A DNA stretch of 64,000 nt from Rhodobacter maris (GTDB taxonomy: Bacteria > Pseudomonadota > Alphaproteobacteria > Rhodobacterales > Rhodobacteraceae): the NCBI RefSeq assembly GCF_900217815.1, contig NZ_OBMT01000005.1:1-64000 (forward strand). Direction: 5' to 3'. The notes below the pieces were generated by a model. That model had not been told where the DNA came from, ran no database searches, and was given only the letters and a program-made list of their open reading frames with translations. Made by a program: the position numbers and the translations under genes. Positions 63,269 to 64,000 of the stretch are shown here, piece by piece. Position 1 is the first letter of the stretch. Each line of letters opens with the position of its first letter.

Positions 63269-64000
63269 ATGAGTGAAATCGACTGGAAACGTATGCCGCC
63301 GCTGACGGCCCTGCGCGCCTTTGCCGCAACGGCGCGGGCGGGCGGATTCAGTGCCGCGGCGCGTTTACTGAACGTTACCCATGCTGCCATAGCGCAGCAG
63401 GTTCGAGCGTTGGAAGGAGAGCTTGGTGTGCCGCTCGTGTGGCGCGACGGCAAGCATTTGCACCTGACGCCCGAGGGCGAGAGCTTCGCGCAGGCGCTGG
63501 GCGAAGGCTTTGCCACGATCCAGGCCGCGGCCGAGGCTCTGCGCACCCACGGGGCGGAAAAGCCGCTTGCCGTCACCGTGCCGCCGGCCTTTGCGTCGGA
63601 ATGGCTGATGCCGCGGCTGGCGCGGTTCTGGAAAAAGCACCCCGATATTGCGCTGTCGCTGCTGCCTGATCCGCGGCTGGTGGAATTGCGCGAGGTGGGG
63701 GCAAATCTCGGCATCCGCTTTGGGGTTGGCAAATGGCGCGGTGTCGTGTCCGAGTTTCTCACCGCCGCGCCGCAGATCGTGGTGGCGGCGCCCGAATTGC
63801 TGGGCGGGCGGACAAAACTCTCGCTGCGGGAAATGTCAGTTTTGCCCTGGATCCGCGAGGGCGACTGGCCGGAACAGATGCAACTTCTCGAAAGTATCGG
63901 GCTTATTCCCGCGGCGCTGAAATTCGTTGATTTTCCGAACGAGGAACTGGCGCTTGCCGCGGCCCGCGAGGGCATCGGCCTGCATCTGGAAACAGAGGCG
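63269..64000 (+). CDS. LysR-family transcriptional regulator (GcvA-like), cut by window end
   Basis: 244 residues of a LysR regulator with no stop before the window ends. The winged-helix domain is LTALRAFAATARAGGFSAAA through LTPEGESFAQAL; the ligand domain follows (PLAVTVPPAFASEWLMPRLARF). The sequence type is that of GcvA/AmpR-like members. Its ATG shares CATATG with the start of the longer minus-strand frame at 63268, so it may control that divergent small gene. Targets unknown. Confidence 0.9.
   Translation, partial: MSEIDWKRMPPLTALRAFAATARAGGFSAAARLLNVTHAAIAQQVRALEGELGVPLVWRDGKHLHLTPEGESFAQALGEGFATIQAAAEALRTHGAEKPLAVTVPPAFASEWLMPRLARFWKKHPDIALSLLPDPRLVELREVGANLGIRFGVGKWRGVVSEFLTAAPQIVVAAPELLGGRTKLSLREMSVLPWIREGDWPEQMQLLESIGLIPAALKFVDFPNEELALAAAREGIGLHLETEA

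Overview
The window is a high-GC alphaproteobacterial chromosome segment. Gene families and gene order (rho-mnmE-mnmG-rsmG-parA-parB; maf-aroE-coaE-dnaQ; short genes with ATGA overlaps) fit Rhodobacteraceae (Rhodobacter-like). Species cannot be set from the sequence alone. It appears to cover the chromosomal replication origin region: the intergenic stretch at 41777-42162 carries several near-consensus DnaA boxes and an AT-rich tract, its flanking genes diverge from it, and two perfect parS sites (45388-45403, 47287-47302) lie 3-6 kb away beside parA and parB.

Layout. 1-1400: decayed mobile-element remnant (frameshifted TniQ-like fragment, small zinc-ribbon protein) next to tRNA-Pro(CGG). 1589-9630: housekeeping genes on the minus strand (EamA transporter, leuB, nuclease/phosphatase-fold protein, membrane protein, leuD, leuC), then rsfS-rlmH and a secreted hypothetical on the plus strand. 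9770-20760: four tandem RTX genes: a beta-propeller-like one broken by a one-base frameshift, a serralysin (M10B) protease with an N-terminal PPC-like domain, a choice-of-anchor-L protein, and a paralogue that shares the third protein's N-terminal domain. All four end in a related RTX cassette and C-terminal secretion region, but no type I exporter lies in the window. 20897-28942: capsule/exopolysaccharide export locus (Wza-like lipoprotein, KpsM/E/T-like ABC exporter, two sulfotransferase-like proteins, a bidomain glycosyltransferase). 29090-35492: gpmI, EnvC-like factor, CtpA protease, RppH, and a GSCFA/SGNH pair. 35489-38939: nadA-nadB-nadC operon. 39057-41776: dnaQ, coaE, aroE, maf. Then the origin, followed by hemJ, rho, mnmE, mnmG, rsmG, parA, parB. 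49619-54747: flagellar export operon (lytic transglycosylase, flhA, fliR, flhB, FliJ-like protein). 54838-64000: CysQ-like phosphatase, PmbA, DUF2125, crotonase-fold protein lacking the usual catalytic glutamates, DUF2853, methyltransferase, ahcY, HD phosphohydrolase, a tiny protein and a LysR regulator cut by the window end.

How it fits together. The RTX cluster and the capsule locus are adjacent, and both put material outside the cell: calcium-dependent secreted proteins (one a protease) beside a polysaccharide that two sulfotransferases may sulfate. CysQ and AhcY would recycle by-products of sulfation (PAP) and methylation (SAH). That joint role is inference. The right half is a standard replication/segregation/translation core whose layout supports the origin call.
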